64,000 nt of DNA from Dipylidium caninum (GCA_017562135.1 QEYB01000461.1:177829-241828), one strand, 5' to 3'; positions 50,139-63,400 are shown, counted from the first letter of the stretch. The notes: generated from the letters alone by a model not told the origin. Numbers and translations are program-made.

Positions 50139-50167
<29 letters not shown>

Positions 50168-51138
50168 TTTAGAGGGTTTTTACAGATGACTGTGCCCCAG
50201 CAGTCACGTAAGTTAACGTCTGGCTGGATGTCGAGGAGGAAGTCAAAGTGGCCTTGGTGCTGTGCCTCCATCCGCTGCCTGACTCTTCTTCTTCCTCTTT
50301 CTCTGCTTCCTCTTCCTCCTCCTCCTCCTATTCCTCCTCCTCCTCTTCCCCTAATTCAAACGATGAACGAGGAGCCCATTCCCCTCACCAAGGCCGTATT
50401 CACGGAATCGCGATGAGATAGAAGGACTGGGCGTCAGAGTTGGTCGACAATCGTCGATGCGATTGCATGACGATTATCAGGCCTGACGCGACAGACCCAC
50501 ATGCCTATCGAAGGCGGTCAACAGTTGAAAGAGGTGTTCTTTGATTGTCGATGTTTGCGTGTGTCATTCAATACTGCTGTGAGTCCATTGTGCGTGAGAC
50601 AGTCAGAGGTGGTCCACAATGCAACCGCCATTTGTCCACGCAACGACAATTTTATTGTAGTGAAACAAGTTGCCGCACCTCACTCTTCCACCTGGTCACT
50701 GGCCAAATCGGGTGGCAGGAATTGAGCTGCCTCGTAATGCTTTGACAGCCGACCTTTAGAGAGGACTACAATGCAGAATTGCCAGCAGGGTGTGTATAGA
50801 TGGCGATGGCGGCTGAGGATGGTGTAGTTGGAGGACTTGAGGGAAGGCCAAATGAGAGGCGTGGTGAAAATATCGCTTCCTCAGTCCGAACACTTGTCAA
50901 ACGTAAAAGGGCATTTGGCCCCAACGTCGAGAGACAAGGTCGTGGTCTCACAGCTTGTGATCTTGCCAGGGGCGGTGCACAACTACACGGCCGCAGCTTT
51001 AGCTCAAGCCACTCCAATCGCCGTCCCAGTCACGCTTGTCACTGCCTGCCTCCTCTCACTTCCCTCCAACTGACTGTGTGGCCTGGGCTGCAGGCCACAG
51101 AAATCATCCCACTTGGCACAGATTTCCCACAGAGGCCC
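50139..51138 (-). repeat. Block X, copy in inverse orientation with an internal deletion
   Basis: This is the reverse complement of 36878-37845, with only a few small indels in the 230 bp I compared closely. At 50139-50166 a single (CA)n tract replaces the two (GT)n tracts and the 390 bp between them that copy 1 retains. Confidence 0.75.
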
Positions 51139-54100
51139 TCGGCTCCGTCGCTGGCTTGGTAAAGTGATTGACATGCTGGCCGCCATCATCGCGGTGAAAT
51201 AAACTGCTGTTGTTTTCAGGCCGCTCATCCGGAAGAGGCAATAAAAGCACTGAGATTTAGCGATGTTAAAAATCTACCTTGAACAACTTCCTTCCGGCAT
51301 TCTCATCCGTGTAAAAGCCTCACAATTTGCTCTATCCACAACAGTTCTGTGGACTCAAATCCGCCCAACCTTTTATGAAATAAGAACTTCGTCGAACAAG
51401 CAGCCACAACCGAAGAAATTTGGCAGAGGCTTATTGTTGTTCTAAGCAGACTCTCCCCTGCCTTCGACTTCAGCCTTCTGCCTGATGTCGTCGAGATGCG
51501 ACACCGCAATGAGGTAAGGTGCACTATCAACACCCCGGAGTCTCCTTCTATCAGACACGACTCTAGACCGCCTCAATCAGTCGAGTAAGTGCGGGTTGGG
51601 ATCGCTGCTTAACCATGCCTCATGTTAAGTTCACGTAATTAGGTGACAAAACAGGCGAGGAGACTGAGCAGCACGGAGAGAAGTGTACGAAGGAGGAACT
51701 GTCACATGGCAGAACACAGAAGTGTGACTTTACTTCACTCACACACAGCCCGTCAATCCGCTCCCCCATTTCTTTCCTCTTCTGTCATCACATCGTGAGC
51801 ATCACTTGACTGATGCGCTCTGGCTCTTTCTCATTCCGCCGTCCCGTCCCGTCCCGTCCTATAGGTGCTTATGAAAACGGGAGCGCAGAAATCATTCGAG
51901 GCTGCGGACGCTTCATGTCAGACGCGTCGAAGTGGCGAAATGATGAAAGAAAACTGTTAAATCTGTTGTCTCTTCTCCCCACCTGCAACCGTCCCCGAGA
52001 ATGGAGATATTCGTTTGGCAGGGACGCTAGTCGAGGATTCTGCTCGCTCTTGCGTTGGCGGCTAGGAGATCGTGGTTTGATACTATGACAGCAACCTCAT
52101 GCAGGCGGTACCGGCGTCGCTATCCCAAATTCTTCAGGATCCAAGACGTGAAGGTTTCCCAATCACGTTGATTGAATGCGCTGACAAATGTAATCATGTA
52201 GAGGTTGCCACCACCAGCAGCAGCTTCATTTCTGAGCACGGAGGAGCAGCAGTTCCACAACCTCAGCTGGGTTTCAGCACCTCCTCGACTCCGGAGTCCT
52301 AATCACTTTAGTCGCATTTGGCCGTACCGCGTCGCCTCTTCTCCCATGAATCGTTCCTCATCATTCCCCCCCCCACTTCCATTTTTTTAATCTTCGTCTA
52401 TGCCTTTCCTCCGTGAATCGTTCAACCAGCCTCCTCTCAGCACCTACTCCAATCCCTGAGCTGTTGCTTGCAGCGCTGAACCTAGTCCAGACCTTCAAAA
52501 ATTTGAATGAGTGCGACGAGAGGTGAACTAGTCGACTTGCTGCCGCTGCCATTTTGCAAATCGCTCGTTCACTCGACCATGTGCATTAGTGAATTCGATG
52601 CGACTGTATTTAGAGATCGCAAATGGCACCGATCCTGTTACCTTTTTGTTAACCTCGGTTTGGTCCACTCTCGCTGCGCGTTTTTCATTCGCCTGAGAAG
52701 CGCACCGCTTGCTGCCACTTTCATTTCAAACGAGCTCTTTACACCATCCGAGAAACCGGCAAGAATGCCTGTCACGAGGTGTTGGCCCTTCGTGTGGCGC
52801 TACTTCATCGGCCAGCTGTTCCGACGTCGGGACATTGAGCCTCTCGAGAGCGTCTCGTCACGCGTCATAAGACGACGATCCTCATGCGAACATGCGAATC
52901 ACGGGATGCAGACGCGATTCATGCTGGCGCGGGCAAATCGCTCGTATCACTGAGGGGGGTAAAATGCCGTGCGCCGGAGTTCAGGTGTTGGTACACGTCC
53001 ATGCGCATCATCGCCGCTGCAACCGGCTTGCGAGTGTTCAAAGGATGTTCTTCCCTCCCCCACTCCATCTATGGGCATTTAGGTAAAAATAGGCCAGAGA
53101 ATTAATATAACCTCTCTTCCGACTGACTCGATGTGATCTCAGCTGCCTCCCTTTGACGTGATCTGGTCTGAGGTGATGGGCTAGGATTTGCCATGATTGT
53201 GGTCGGTTGGCCCATCCGGTAACGCTTCTGACCTTCTCACACGAATAATGCAATGTCGAGTGTGAATAGCCAAAGAGAACTGGTGCGCGGAGGCAATAGA
53301 GGCTTCTTTCGTCATCAGTCACTACAGACATGTGCTTCTTCGCTCCACAGCGCAGGACATCGTGAAGTTTTTCGGCTGCCTGTGCCAGTGCATTCGAAAT
53401 GATCGAAATGGCTTCACCGTTGTCCTCCACGACCACCAATTCAAAAATCTAAGCGGCATTTAGGCAGAAATGGGGCACTTCGCCCTTAGTCTCGTCTCAT
53501 CTCCAACATTCTCCATCCTCCGCTATTCGCCCTTCACCCGAAGACTTTCCACAGGTCTTCCTTAGACTCTTCGTCCAGTAATATGTTCAAGGAGCGCAGT
53601 GGCCGTGGGCAGCGGACATCTTTGAACTCGACCCCGTACTTCGCCGAACACACAGTAATTTCGTGGTCAATCTACACCCTCCTTCTCCCCGCCTTCAACC
53701 TTCGCAAAGTCCATAACTGACCGCCACGTCTGTCATTTAAACAGAGGCGAAGTCCGTATGCAGAAATGCGCGCAACTTCCGGTCCTACCCCAACACACCC
53801 CTCAAAATCAAACCAGACGGCCGCTTCATCTTGACTGACCTCAGCCCAACCAACCCACCCCACTCCCAACTCACCTCATATTCTCCCATGGATTGACGTT
53901 TAACAACAAAGTTCCGAGTCGTCTTGGCTCTCCTTAACCAAGACACTCGGAATAGAAGGAAAGTCCATTCACATTAAACCAGTGACTACCAAAGTTGCAC
54001 TGACAGGAGGTCAGCGTTGTTGCTTCTATCTAAATGGTGCGTTTCGGGGTGGAAAATGGGTAGTTGAGACGAATTGTCAGGCTCAGCTATTATTTGTTAA

Positions 54101-56543
54101 GTTCAGACGCCCTCTTCATAAATGACGAAAGCCACGAGGTTTCTTCGACGAGGATACAAAATGACTGTCGCCAAACCGAACCCAAGCTCAGACCTAAACG
54201 AAGATGCCGCATATCTATCTTCGTGTGCTACATCCTTGGGGAAGATGAATTCGCTGAAGCGGAAGACGGCATCTCTCGTCCTCTCGTTGCTTTATCCTCA
54301 AGGGTTTCCGATAACCGAAAATGGTAAAGGCGGAGATCAAAAAGTAGAATGACAAGTAGGTTTTCAATGCTCACTTCAAAAGTTCTTCTCTTCCTCCTCC
54401 TCCTCCTTGCCCTTCGACGGGTGGTGAAAGTCTAAACGTGTTGTGTCATAGGTACTGGGTGAATTAGTAAGTGAGGAGAGATGGAACGGGGTTAAGCTAA
54501 TGGGCGAACATCATAGCACTGTGAGAAGTGGTCTCGTGAGGAGTCGAACCCCTGGGGACGAATAAAATCTCCCCTGGCTATTCCACTTCTTGTGAAGAAC
54601 CGCCTCACGCCTCTTGTCTCCTGCTATCAGCTTCTTGTTGAGCATACGTCCACTACCCATTGGCGTTTAACCACACGTCAGTTCTACGTTTCGGAGGTGG
54701 CCGAGCTGCATTCAAGCGTCTGTCGTGGAGAACACCTTTCAGTCTGTTTGCCGGCTTGTTTACAACTGCGAATCAGGGCGATGACAACGCAACACCGCCC
54801 CTCGCTTTCTCTCTCTTCGTGCACACAACATCTGTCCTGACTGGCTATCTCCATTGGGGGAGGATGAGGAGGAGCTATGAAAGTGCGGCAAAGGGCCCTC
54901 TCAACCTCCACCGACTTTGCCCCAGTCTCTTGAAGGGGTGTTCAGTTAGACTGGGAGGGCCCCCGGAACCCGCCACTGGCAAGTTGCCATTTGTGGCCCT
55001 CATGGCAAGGCAAACCACAAACCTCATACACAAAACAGCACTGACACACAAGCACCAATGTGGACTGAGGAGAATGCGTGGAGATGCACAAATGCCGCAA
55101 CCCGAAGTCCATATGCATGGCCGATAAGCGAAAATATGTAAGAAGTGATGCAGTTTGTCCTTTACATCCAGCAAACGTGGAGAGGGAGACAGAAGAATAA
55201 GCGGAAGCGGTAAACAGAACGAAAAGCGGTAGGAGATGCGATGGTAAAAGGAGGTGGGGTGGAGGAGGAATGAGAGGAAGCGACTGAAGGTGCTATTAGG
55301 TTATGGAAAGAGCAAAGAATTTTTGGAAATGAAACCTCACGGAACGCATTTGTCCGTGGGAATAGAGAGTAAGAACCACACAGCGTATAATGGACGGCTC
55401 CTCGGTATAACCAACGAGCAGAACAATTCACGCTGTGTATTCCACTGACAGGCCCGGCAATGGGGGAAATAATGGAGGAGGTGGAAGACGTATAAACAAC
55501 TGCCTTGACGTACACCCACATGGTGGAGGAGACAATGTGGGAGATGGGGACGAAGAGGCTGTCCACCCATCCACAGAAGCTGCTCCCTCTCCTACCTGTC
55601 TTGGCAAGAACATTCGCCTTACCGTCCACCAGAATTCCAGTTGCCCCATCCCCTTACAGTAAAATTCGCTCTCAAAACTTCATGTGACATATTTGTTTGC
55701 ACTACCACCATACTACAATAACAGACCAGTCGCCAGTGTCTCTTGCATTGCCTCCCCAAGGAGTGCCTGCATCCAAGGTGCTCATCTCTCCACCCTCTCC
55801 GTCGCAGTTCACCTTGTTTGACGTGACGTCTGGAATAATAAATGCATTCTCTTGTGGGTTCATCCCCTCAACTTGCAGTTACCAGCACTTTTCAGATCTG
55901 GTCATAGCGGACACAGTCAGTGGGGGTAAATGGAGAGAAAGCTAGTTTTCGCTAGTCGTTGGTTTTTTATAAAAAAAGGACTGCTTCCAAGATGTGACAG
56001 TCAGTTCGAATGTCTCCTGCGTGGTTTGCAGTGGATGAACGAAATTTTGAGCGAAGCAACTGAAGGATGGCTGGGGAGAAAAAAATTAAAGAAGAGTTCT
56101 AAGAAGGCCAATGATGGGAGAATTGGGAATCCATGGACGCGGCAAATGAACAACGCGCGGCGAGTGTAGTGTGAACGGAGGGGCGGAGAATGCAGACGGT
56201 GAGGAGTTCAGGGAATCTGGACAAGCTCTTCAACCGCCATCCCACTTGCTTGGGCGATTTCTGTTCCTGTGACTCTCGGTGCTGAGCAACTGCTCAGAGC
56301 CATCTCGCACTGTTTGTCCTCATCACGTTTTTCTCTCCTCGATTTTGCTGATACCATTTGTCTAACACCTCGCCGTCTCTCAAGCGTGGATTTTCTCTTT
56401 CCTCTGGTCCTGACTTCCTTCTCGTTCAACGATGTTTCCAAGCCAACAGTCCAGCTGCGCAAACGCAGCCCCTCTAATGCGTCTTTTCACACTCCCGCCA
56501 CAGCATATCTTCCGCTCCCTCCGCACGTGCCCTGTCAGGCCAG

Positions 56544-56607
<64 letters not shown>

Positions 56608-57988
56608 CTCGAAAGTTGACTTGGGTCCACTTCTCGCAATAGACAACAGACCCCACAGAGGACGGAACGGAGGACAACGACAGCCTGTCGGACCAAGTTG
56701 GAGTCTGCCCAACTCGGTTTGATTAAAAGGGATTTTCAAGAGTGTTGGGGAGGGCATGACATTCTTTACCCGTCTTAACGCCTTTTCATCTAGACAACGA
56801 GACGTCCTGTCGGCGTCAATGCACTTTTTCTCGAGACCGTAGCAACACAATGGTGGCCATCTATTCGCCTAATCAAGCAGGCACAGTTGGGATGCTGCAC
56901 TCATAACCACACGTGAAGACTGTCTAATGTCCGCATTGGGGCGCACCACTTCTCGAATTTTGCAGCATTCGTGGCCATCCTTAACATGGTGAAGACGGAA
57001 GACGTGACGCACAGAGTCGTCTCTTACGCGTTGCATGAAAGATGGAAACAGCGTCAATGTTTGGATCTACTGCGTCCTCCTCTCACACGCTGTCATCTCA
57101 CTTCGCCTTTGCCATTAGATTAGTAACAACTCTTTTCGCTGCTTCCAATGTCAACTGAATGCCTTACGTGGTTCGGAACAATCACTAGGTGGAAGAGCCG
57201 CGAAGGGTGCCAACTTGCGCCTCATCTGTAGAACGGAGTCTTTTAAGTTTGGCAGTGACATTCATCCTATTGGAACGAAAGACGTCCGACCAATTTGTCT
57301 ACCGGTGGTTGCTTACAGTCTCGTCGCAACCCACCCATAAATTGCACGTTTGACTGGGACAGTGGAATTCGTCTCGTTGACAGAGCACAGACAATCGGGC
57401 CTTCCTGCAACCCTTCAGGAACGAGACGGGAAGGATTCGACCCTCGTAGGCCACAATCCCAATCGCTAACGCTGTCCATGTCCAAGATGCGGACATCGAT
57501 GATTGTGGAGCCCAGTTAAAGCTGTGCGGCAGTAAAATGGAATTATGTGCTCTGGTCTCTCCACTGAGGTCGGCAAAGGGTTGCGCAAGTTCGAAATGGC
57601 GAACCCAAGCCGCTTGTGTGCGTGAATGATCTCCTCACTGCACCGAGAGTCATTCCTCTTCACCAAAGTCTGACATTAGCTACATCTGGTGCCTAATCTC
57701 TTCCCGAGACCGCCTTGTCTCCTTTCTGCACACTGACAGGTCGAATGCTGTCGGATACTTCTCCTGTCCTCCACGAACTCCTTCACGACGTCATTTTACA
57801 ACACCTCTGCTTTCCAGCCTTCCACGTAGCACTCCGCTTCCTCCTCTGGCTACGTGTGCCCTAAGACGAAGAGGAGCAGACGAAGACAGAAAATTCGTCG
57901 AAGAAGTCAGTGATAACATTTAACCGCAGTCACAAACCATATATTTCATGTATCAACTATTTTTCCCCTTTTCCCGGCTACTCTATGG
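51139..57988. other. Spacer of the large inverted pair; no confidently supported gene
   Basis: A frame near 51390-51520 (EQAATTEEIWQRLIVVLSRL...) is amphipathic and ends at a GTAAGG donor, so it may be an exon or gag-like relic. Frames of 130-155 codons at 52507-52953 (+), 53038-53439 (minus), 54660-55127 (+) and 55162-55629 (minus) occur in GC-richer DNA. They have no domain, no splice support and overlapping rivals on the other strand, so I leave them uncalled. An AGGC microsatellite lies at 56541-56607. Confidence 0.35.
56541..56607. repeat. (AGGC)n tetranucleotide microsatellite
   Basis: About 16 perfect units. Any frame across it gives AGRQ repeats on one strand and CLPA repeats on the other, which explains the odd open frames there. 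Confidence 0.9.
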
Positions 57989-58452
57989 ATGGGAGACACA
58001 TTCCTGAAGGGGAAGGACGAGGCTGACGCGATAGCGAGCACCATACGTGCGGTTTGGCGTTGGATGGAAGAAAATGAAGCTGGTCTCGGTAGAACGACCT
58101 TCAGTTTCAGGGGTATGAACTCTCGAGTGTATCTGAATCCTCTGTACTCGAATTCCTATGGGTTGACAAAGGTAACCGGTTCAGTTATTCGATTCTATTC
58201 TTGAAGTCTTCCAGTCTCTTCCAGTCAAGCCTTGACAAAATGCGTCCGCATCGTGCCCGTCAATCTCCTGTTTCACTGAATTTGTCCTTTTTGCTTATCT
58301 TTCAGGAGGGGGACATCATAAGTGGCTGGGTTAGGATTGGACTTTGGCAATTTTGCGCCTCACACAACTACAAGGAGTCCGCCTTGCGTGGAAGTGTGCA
58401 ACCACGGCTTATGCCGATCTCTTCTTACCTCGTATTCAGTCAGATGGCATAA
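57989..58452 (+). CDS. Small two-exon ORF of unknown function, 109 residues
   Basis: Exon 1 is 57989-58171 (ATG to AAG|GTAACC, 61 codons, phase 0). Exon 2 is 58306-58452 (TTATCTTTCAG acceptor to TAA, 48 codons). Phase is kept across the 134-bp intron. The protein starts MGDTFLKGKDEADAIAS, has an acidic/aromatic middle (VWRWMEENEAG) and contains SGWVRIGLWQFC. That W...GLWxxC string recalls the first extracellular loop of claudin-like proteins, but no membrane helix and no second Cys are visible. I therefore do not assign the family. The ORF could be part of a larger gene with further exons. It is surrounded by transposon relics. Confidence 0.35.
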
Positions 58453-58629
58453 ATGACAGCAGGCAGTAGCGGAGCCTGTAGTAATTGGCCTATTTCCGTT
58501 AATTTAACTACGGAAGTTCACCTAGGACCATGTGAGCCAACCACGCCCAGAGCGGGTTCTGTTGTGTCACTGAGGTGAAAGTTACTACCTGCCGCTCACT
58601 TAACCCCGCTCTCGTCAGAATGTCGAGGA

Positions 58630-58860
58630 TCGAAATTGTTCTTGGGGGAGGAGAGCTCGAACCTTTCCGCTTTTCCCCGCGGCATACAACCAACTGTTGG
58701 AAGAGGAAGTTTCATTAATGGAGACATTGAGGAGTGGTTTTCCCCCAAGGTTAATGTTAGGACAAAACGTTCCTACTTGGGCGATTGTCGGAGGATTTGC
58801 ACTGATCGACATCGTCCTGGTCGACATCCCCAAACAACTTTAAAAATGGACGTAAATATT
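58630..58860 (+). mobile_element. Probable Merlin-type (IS1016-like) transposase fragment
   Basis: One frame reads FINGDIEEWFSPKVNVRTK; after a shift the next reads WAIVGGFALIDIVLVDIP. The two together resemble the Merlin core, VxIDExxFxxRKxNxGR followed by WVFGGIxRxT-x-x-x-LVxVP. The match is short and needs a frameshift, so the call is tentative. Confidence 0.35.
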
Positions 58861-58939
58861 ATGGTTAAAAACATATGGAGAGGTGGGTAAACTGTAAAGT
58901 TGACAAAACAAAAAGGGCAAATTTCTTGCATTAATTTTT

Positions 58940-59235
58940 AATATTCAGTCTAAATGACCTCCATTGGCGTCTACGACTTTCTGCCAACTATCAAGTAAGT
59001 CATATACGCCTTTTTAATGAAAATCTGTAATTTTAATTTTAACAAACAGTTGAAAAACTTCGATAATATCATTCTAGTTATCGAATTTTTAAATCCAAGT
59101 TCTGGAATAATTGTGTGAACAAACTTTGACATTAGTCGTCCTAAATTGCTCCTAATTTCCAACATGGACCGGTGGTCTGCCTCGAGGCGCCTTGATGACA
59201 CTCAAATTGCCGGAACGGAATGTTTGGAATCAGTA
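58940..59235 (-). mobile_element. Mariner relic with deleted core
   Basis: The minus strand reads FQTFRSGNLSVIKAPRGRPP at 59225-59165, the HTH and linker. Only about 150 bp later it reads KGVYDLLDSWQKVVDANGG at 59010-58955, the C-terminal tail. The catalytic core between them is missing, giving an internally deleted element. Its HTH DNA closely resembles 30030-30110. Confidence 0.6.
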
Positions 59236-60462
59236 GGACTATTTTTATCCGTAGCTGATCCCTCTGCAAATGTCTAATTAATGTTTCTCGAAACGTGAGC
59301 TGCACTATGAATAAAGTTGAAATCGTACAAAAAAATGGACGCGATTTATTGCCATCTGATTTGGACGCAAAATTACGACAAAAATGAAATACAAAGGCAA
59401 ATAAATTTTAATAATTGAGTAAAACTAGTGCCTTTAACCTTTACAAATAAAAATATCGAGCACAAGTCACAATGTATCCCTCTCAGTCGCATCTAAACAT
59501 AGGCTTACCACAAACGCCCGTTTCATGGTTTTCAACTTAATTAGTTAATTATAAAGACAAAAGGGTTATGGACACCGGCGCACTCCGTAGACCGCAGGGC
59601 AAGTGGGCGGGGCAGTGGGAGGTACGACACCTGGTTCCACTTTGCCAACGAAGGAGGCGAGATTGACGATTAACAATTCCGCCGGCCCATCGTATTCACC
59701 GTCGCCTGATTCACCGGGCGGGCGTTAGACACGATTTATTTAGTTACTGTATTATGCGTGTACGAATTAATGGAAGTAGATGTCGAAGTCCCACTATCCC
59801 AGTTCCACCCCGCTCCAAGTTGCGTCAAATGGCGTGTTACCGTTAAATGCAACAACTCACGGTGTTTCCACCGCCTCAGATCCAGCGTGCGTTTAGATGC
59901 ACTCTCATCGATCTACTCTCTTGGCACCTTTTTGCCTTAACAAGATCCCACAGGAAAATGCCAACGGGGCAATCACTAATCCAACATTGCCGAGACCGGC
60001 TCGCATTTAAAAAATCGAACTTTGCCTCCAGAAAATAGGCCGCATGCTCCGCCGGTTGCATTGTAGCCAGAAGATTAGTTTTAATTATGCCGTTGGTCGG
60101 GTAACCTCCACTTCGAAACGCAAAGGAAGTTGACTGTTGGCGCGCGTGGTAAAGCGTGAAGGCTCCGCCTTCAGGAGATGACACATAACTGGACTATCCG
60201 TTGGCATTCGCAGCAGGTTTGAAGAACGATAATGGACTTGGTAGCCGGCGAATAAAGCCACATATGGTGGGGTGAACTATGAAATGCTTGTCGCTGTCCC
60301 CATTATATTTGCCCACTCCTGGGGGTCGGACGGGTTTTGGCCCTGTCTAACAGTCGAGGAGGTGGTTTTCTCCATCCCCCACGGGAAGTCTGGTGCGGTG
60401 TTGCCCCGGATATGTGGAAATGCTCGTTACACTTCAATTGAGGGCGCGATAATTGACTTGGC
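59236..60462. other. No supported gene
   Basis: AT-rich sequence gives way to more GC-balanced DNA with short frames on both strands. There is no recognisable domain and no repeat shared with block X until about 60463. Confidence 0.35.
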
Positions 60463-63400
60463 TTGGACAAATGGCGAATGCATTGTTGACCACCTCTGAC
60501 TGTCTCACGCACAATGGACCTCCACAGCAGTTATTGAATGACACAAACATGACAATCAAAACACTCTTTCAACTGTTTGACCGCCTTTCGATAGGCATGT
60601 GGGTCTGTCGCGTCGGCCTATAATCGTCATCATCGCATCGACATTGTCGACCACTCTGACGCCCAGTCTTCCTATCTCATCGCGATTCCGTGAATACGGC
60701 CTTGGTGAGGGGAAATGGGCTCCTCGTTCATCGGTTTGAAATTGGGGGAAGAGGAGGAGGAGGAGGAAGGAAGGAGGAGGAAGGAGGAAGAGAGGAAAGT
60801 AGGAGAAGAGGAAGAAGAAGAGTCAGGCAGCGGATGGGGCAAGCACCAAGGCCACTTTGACTTCTCAATCACATCCAGCCAGACGTTAACTTACGTTGAC
60901 TGCGGGGCACAGTCATCTGTAAAACCCTCTAAATTGTGTGTGTGTGTGTGTGTGTGTGGAAACAATACCACTTCTCGACCGAATAGTCGGCTGAGTGCGA
61001 GAAGCACAGAGGCTCCTCCTCCACTCCCCACACTACCGTTTTAAGTATTACGGCTTGACATGACTGTCACCGCAGCTGAAAAGGCGCTCAAAGCGGAAGG
61101 ACCCGTTAGGGCTAATTGCCTAAGAAGAACTGCGGTGTGCATGCATCCAACGCGGGAGTTGGAAGCTTCTCAGCACTCCTTCTCCTCGTCGCCAATGCCG
61201 CATTCTCCCCATACCATCGTCCACTCCAAAGGGTGATTCCAGGCAAGTTTGGGCCCGCTGAAAAGCCTCTACAAGTTTGGCAACAATATTCGTTGTGGTA
61301 GAGCAAAGAAAAGAAATTGAGAATTCATTTGTGTGTCTCGGGTGGTGTGTGTGTGGTGCTGTGTGTGCGAAAAGAAAGGTTAACAATCGGCGTCAAACCC
61401 CATTTCGTTGAAGTCTTGCAAAGTGCACTTCGTTGAAAGACGGCCAACAAGGTTCTTTCGTGGGTGAGGCGGCGTGATTTTGGCTGCGTTGACTTGAGGT
61501 GGTCCTTTCCGCATGCCTCGTGAGGATCAAGCCCTAAACAAGCGCAATTTTTTGGTGTCTCTCACTACAAGTAAACAACTGAGGTCCACCGCAACATTCA
61601 ACTCGTTTCTATGACACAAAGTTCGACTGTTGCTCATGTTTAACTTAGCGCACAATTGGCTTCTCCGTTGTTGTTTATTGTTTGTTGTTTGTTGTCTTTG
61701 TTGTTGTTTTGTTGTTTGTTGTTGTTTGATATTCACATATTAGACAATTTTACAGGAGCAAGGTTGATTCGCGTTGGTCTCAATGTGAAGCGATGGTGTC
61801 CCCATCCGTGGCTGCCGATGAAGTGGTTCGCAGCCACTGGTATTTTAAACGAAATTCAACAAGCCATAAATGCCATCAAAGGCACTGTACAAAATTCACT
61901 GAAGTTGTGATGAAGGTGCATTTTGTGAAAGGACACGAAGGGTCAAAAAGTAGTGGTAATATATGTTATCAGCAGAGTATATTGGTGGTGAGAAAACGCG
62001 CATTTTGGTTAATTCCCCAGAACGGACATAACTTCCCGTGGAAACTCCAATATTGCCCAAGTTACGCCAAGCAGGAGACGCGAGTTGACAAAGACATGTG
62101 CACCGGTGAGGATGTCGGTCCTCGTCTTCCGCACACGTTGCAGTGTTGCGTTTTGGTGAGTGACGAACGCCGCATACGAGTGCTGGTTCCGCTGTGTTCT
62201 CTTCACGCGTCCGCATTCTCCCAACACCCCTCCTCCTCCTCCTCCTCCTCCTCCTTCCGCTCACTACTCCTCAACTATTCTTCCCTCCATCCATGCATGC
62301 CTAAACCCTAATTTTGTCCTCCTCTGCTCCCCTCTCCTCTCCTCTCCCCTGCCCTGCCCTCTCTTCCCTTTCCTTCCCTCCCTTCCTCCACTCCCCTGCC
62401 CTCCCCTCGCCTGACCCACGCATTCTGTCTTTTCCCATACTATCCGATCTCCTCATACCCCTCTTCCAACCGCCCTCCGTTACGCCTTGGCGCTTGCCAT
62501 CTTGCACCCTCACTGGCTTCTGCGCCGAACCGGTGGTTGTTAGTCGACCTACCCCACTTTAGCCGATCAGAGTCGGCTCACGTGCGAGTGCACAAGACTG
62601 GGTGGAAAGCGGGGTGCATGTATGACTCCGAGTACGGAAGTCGGTTCCGGACTCAGACTGCCCTGCAATCAATTCGGTTGATGAGCATGAAGCCCCTCGG
62701 GTCCGTTGTCGCCACTGAGGGATGTCCACATCGTCTCTTGTGATTGGCCAGGTTTTTGGAGGGGACCACGAGCACCCACCAGCCCCCACCCCCCAACCAC
62801 CAAGTGCAGCCAGATGAAGTGTGCACGAGCTCGTAGATGACGCGGACTGGCTGGAGGAGGACATGAGTCGAGACAGTTTGGTCTCCAAGCCAGAGACTCG
62901 TCTAACGGGGCGAGTTTATGCAAGGGCCGCGCTCCAACCATCTCATGGGTGCGTGTCCTCACTGCGTGGTGGTTGCACTCCAAGGCGTCTGGTGGTCCGA
63001 GGCCTCCTCTGGAGGCCTCCTCTGGAGGGCTTCCTCTGGAGGGCGGCAGCACATTGGAGGTGGATGCGAAGGCGTCCTCAACACGCCCTGGTAAGGACAC
63101 GCCAATCTGCCAGTCTCGACTTCAATGCAAGTTGGATATTCCACCTCCCACAGGGAGGCTTCGCACAGACTGCGTCGCCTGTCGCATTCGTTTGCAGTCT
63201 TCGCCTCACTGCCAATTGCTAAATAGGAACAAGCAATGTCCATCCACCCCCCAGACACCAATTATTCTCCGCCCCACTCTCCCTTCCTTACTCTCAACGG
63301 TTCCCGATCCTGGGTAACCTACAATCCAATTCGCCCCTTTTTACTTCGCATTCAGCGTTTCACGCCACTAACATCCTTGCTCCCACGAAACCCTCCACAA

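Larger units (their letters stand above)
47520..50645. repeat. Left copy of a 3.1-3.5 kb inverted pair
   Basis: The whole interval matches, as reverse complement, 60463-64000. It contains a CCTC-rich minisatellite (48478-48522), purine tracts, a mariner N-terminal relic, a (CAA)n array and the left part of block X. The right copy is cut by the window end, so the pair is longer. Confidence 0.8.

Noticed and set aside
52507..52953. 148-codon Arg-rich + strand open frame
   Set aside because: No recognisable domain; composition fits GC-rich noncoding DNA.
54660..55629. Two 155-codon frames on opposite strands
   Set aside because: Both lie in locally GC-rich DNA where long chance frames are common; no domain or splice evidence for either.
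56380..56850. Open frame with CLPACLPA repeats
   Set aside because: This is a translation of the AGGC microsatellite.
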